Assembly: GCA_013397115.1 (NCBI GenBank)
Contig: VWZW01004381.1
Span: 672,504-736,503, forward strand
Direction: 5' to 3'
Length of the DNA: 64,000 nt
Source: Edolisoma coerulescens
Taxonomy: Eukaryota > Chordata > Aves > Passeriformes > Campephagidae
The notes beneath the pieces are model-generated. The model was not told the origin of the DNA. It searched no databases and saw nothing but the letters and a program-made list of their open reading frames with translations. Both the position numbers and the translations under genes were made by a program. This document shows, piece by piece, positions 62,201 to 64,000 of the stretch (positions are counted from its first letter, which is position 1; each line of letters begins with the position of its first letter).

Positions 62201-64000
62201 CTCAGTCCTGCCTCAGTTTCCACACCTGTAAAATGGAGCCATGCAAGGCCAGAGGCTGGGAGGCTTCTTCACCTTCTGTGGGACATGGGGCACGAAAAGT
62301 CACCAAAAACTATGGTATAGGACACAAACTGTGTTACAGAGAGCTCCCCGCACAGCCACGTTCCACTTCCCAGCCCAGCAAAGGGAGAGATTCAAATGCT
62401 TCTGGAAAAGGGAGTTGGTTTTGTGAGGAAGGTGAAGCTTTGGGAAATAAGGGAATATTTAGTAATGAGGGCGTCAGCCTGAGCCTTGGGAGCCTTCAGC
62501 TCCATCCCAGCCCTGCTACCGACTCCCTGTGTGATGCTGCGTGCATCCCTGAGCCTCTCCGGGGCTGTGGATACCCACAGCCCACCTCTTGGAGAGGGTG
62601 AGGATGGATCCATCACAGACACCACCAGCCCGACCTGCTCCCGGATGGACTCGGGGAATTCTGGGGGAAAAAACATCAAGAACCAGCTCCTTTCTCAGCT
62701 GCTGCCCTGCAGCAGTGCCGATGGAAGAGGGAGGGAATGGGAGGGCTCCATGCCGATGGAGAGAAGCAGGAGGGCTCAGTGCCACCCACTCCATCCCTTG
62801 CTGATGCTCAGAAGCCCCCCCAGTGCCAGTCCAGGGGTTATTCCTGCACACTGTGGTGGCCAGGCTGGTTTTGGGGCACTGCTGTCTGCTCCCTCATTCC
62901 ACGGAACATATAATGTTCGGCAGAGTACGGGCGGCCCCGCTGCCAAGCCTGATGTCATGCTCTCATTATGTCATTTGTGGGCCCGCTCTGCCTCCATCTC
63001 ACAAAAAGGGAGGGAGAGGGAGGGAGGGCAGCGCTTCCCCAGCCCTTTTGGTGCATGGAGCCCTGCCAGGACAGTAATGGGAAAAGCATCCAGAGACAGA
63101 GAAGCGTCTGAGCGAGAGGAGCCCGCGCGGCTGGGGCAGAGCACGGCGGGGCCGCAGGAGAGAAGCTCCAGGTCTGTAAGCCGTGACCAAGGCTGAGGTT
63201 TCTGTGGGGCAGTGAAGCTCCAGAGGTGCCAGAGAAAGACAGCTCCCAGCAAAGCCCAGCAGTGCTCCCACAGTGCTCCCGTTTCTCACCCCATCACGCA
63301 GGCTGTGGCTGCCCCATCCCTGGAAGTGTCCAAGGCCAGGTTGGATGGGGCTTGTAGCAACCTGGGACAGTGTAAGGTGTCCCTGCCCAGGGCAGGGGGT
63401 GGGGCTTGATGGGCTTTAAGGTCCCTTTGAACCCAAACCATTCCAGGATTCTATGAAAAGCCAGGCTGTACCGTTCCACACCCTGAGGACACAGTCAGGA
63501 CAAGGGACAGAGGGACATGTGAGATGGCTGGTGAGACACAGCGAAGCCCAGAGCTTCCAGAGCCTTCCATCACCTGCCAGATCCACAAACTGCCCGAGAG
63601 ATCCCCTGCACAGCCCAAAGGCTGCCTCCCATGTTGCCATGGCAAACACTTCCCTGTCTCCAGGAACAAAAGGCAGCGCGGAGCTGATCCTGCCTGACAC
63701 ACAGAACAGACTTTCCAGAAAAGAGCAGGAAAAACTCTGTGTGCTTTTGCCTGCCTGAGCCAGGAAAAATTACAGGTTTTTGCTGATCTGATTCCTTTTT
63801 TTCTTCGTCTTTTGGCTTGCACCTCTCCAAGGAAGCACAGCAGAAGCAGTGTGCAGAGGTGAGGACAGAGATTATTTCCACAAATGGCTATGGAAATACG
63901 AAAAACACCGATTTTCCTGTGTGCTGGGCATGGGGAGCAATGCTGTGGTCGTGCAGTAGGAGCAGGGACACCCTGGCTGGCAGGAACAGCCTCAGCACTC
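59291..64000 (-). other. PKD1: PKD1 intron 1 (5' part of gene), no exon 1 seen
   Basis: 4.7 kb. No frame with a signal peptide plus a Cys-rich LRR N-flank ending in the needed phase. Contains a CR1 tail (63295-63460) and a purine-rich patch (63000-63030). Exon 1 is either right of the window or lost in assembly. Confidence 0.7.
63295..63460 (+). mobile_element. CR1 LINE 3' fragment
   Basis: 'ggctgtggctgccccatccc', 'aaggccaggttggatggggc', 'aaccattccaggattctatg'. Antisense to PKD1. Confidence 0.85.

Noticed and set aside
1..64000. CRISPR arrays, prophage, operons, tRNA or rRNA genes
   Set aside because: None seen. The window is vertebrate genic DNA, and its tandem repeats are short minisatellites or transposon tails.

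Overview
This is vertebrate nuclear DNA, almost certainly avian. It holds split genes with GT-AG introns and many truncated CR1 LINE copies of the bird type (tails of the form 'gggattc(t)ttgattcc'). No bacterial, phage, plasmid or CRISPR features are present. The locus is the tail-to-tail TSC2-PKD1 neighbourhood. I recognised both genes from conserved peptide motifs and splice phases read directly from the DNA; no database search was run.

Layout. Positions 1-2731 are TSC2 intron with no exon that I can see. Positions 2732-8216 (+ strand) carry the last ten coding exons of TSC2 (tuberin): the Ser-rich phospho-region, the Rap/Rheb-type GAP domain and the C-terminus ending DFTEFV. They give 523 codons plus stop in one unbroken frame. 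Positions 8217 to about 11365 are TSC2 3' UTR, but the assembly is damaged here. A 33-N gap (8628-8660) and single Ns (10206, 10339) separate contig ends that repeat each other, so the last TSC2 exon and its 3' UTR appear twice and part of the UTR three times. Positions about 11770-15237 are the PKD1 3' UTR. Positions 15238-59290 (- strand) carry 45 consecutive coding exons that match human PKD1 exons 2 to 46. Their lengths and phases chain without error: 12,249 nt (4,083 codons) from the first full codon of exon 2 to the end of exon 45. Exon 1 (signal peptide, LRR N-flank) is not visible in 59291-64000, which is the 5' intron.

The deduced polycystin-1 is complete from the leucine-rich repeats onward: LRRs, WSC, PKD repeat 1, C-type lectin, LDL-A, PKD repeats 2-16 (12 of them in the single 3.6-kb exon 15), REJ/GAIN with an intact HL|T autoproteolysis site, TM1, PLAT, TM2-11 with the polycystin (TOP) extracellular domain, and the cytosolic tail. 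A single N at 15303 in the last exon stands for lost coding sequence, because the frame breaks across it.

Tuberin restrains Rheb-mTORC1. Polycystin-1 is the ciliary receptor-like partner of PKD2. The two are physically adjacent, convergent genes (linked in human TSC2/PKD1 contiguous deletions). I see no new gene system. The points most worth a second look are the assembly duplications with an orphan 132-bp fragment that may belong to the PKD1 last exon, the N-collapsed PKD1 tail, and an in-frame 36-bp minisatellite that copies the exon-29 splice donor of PKD1.
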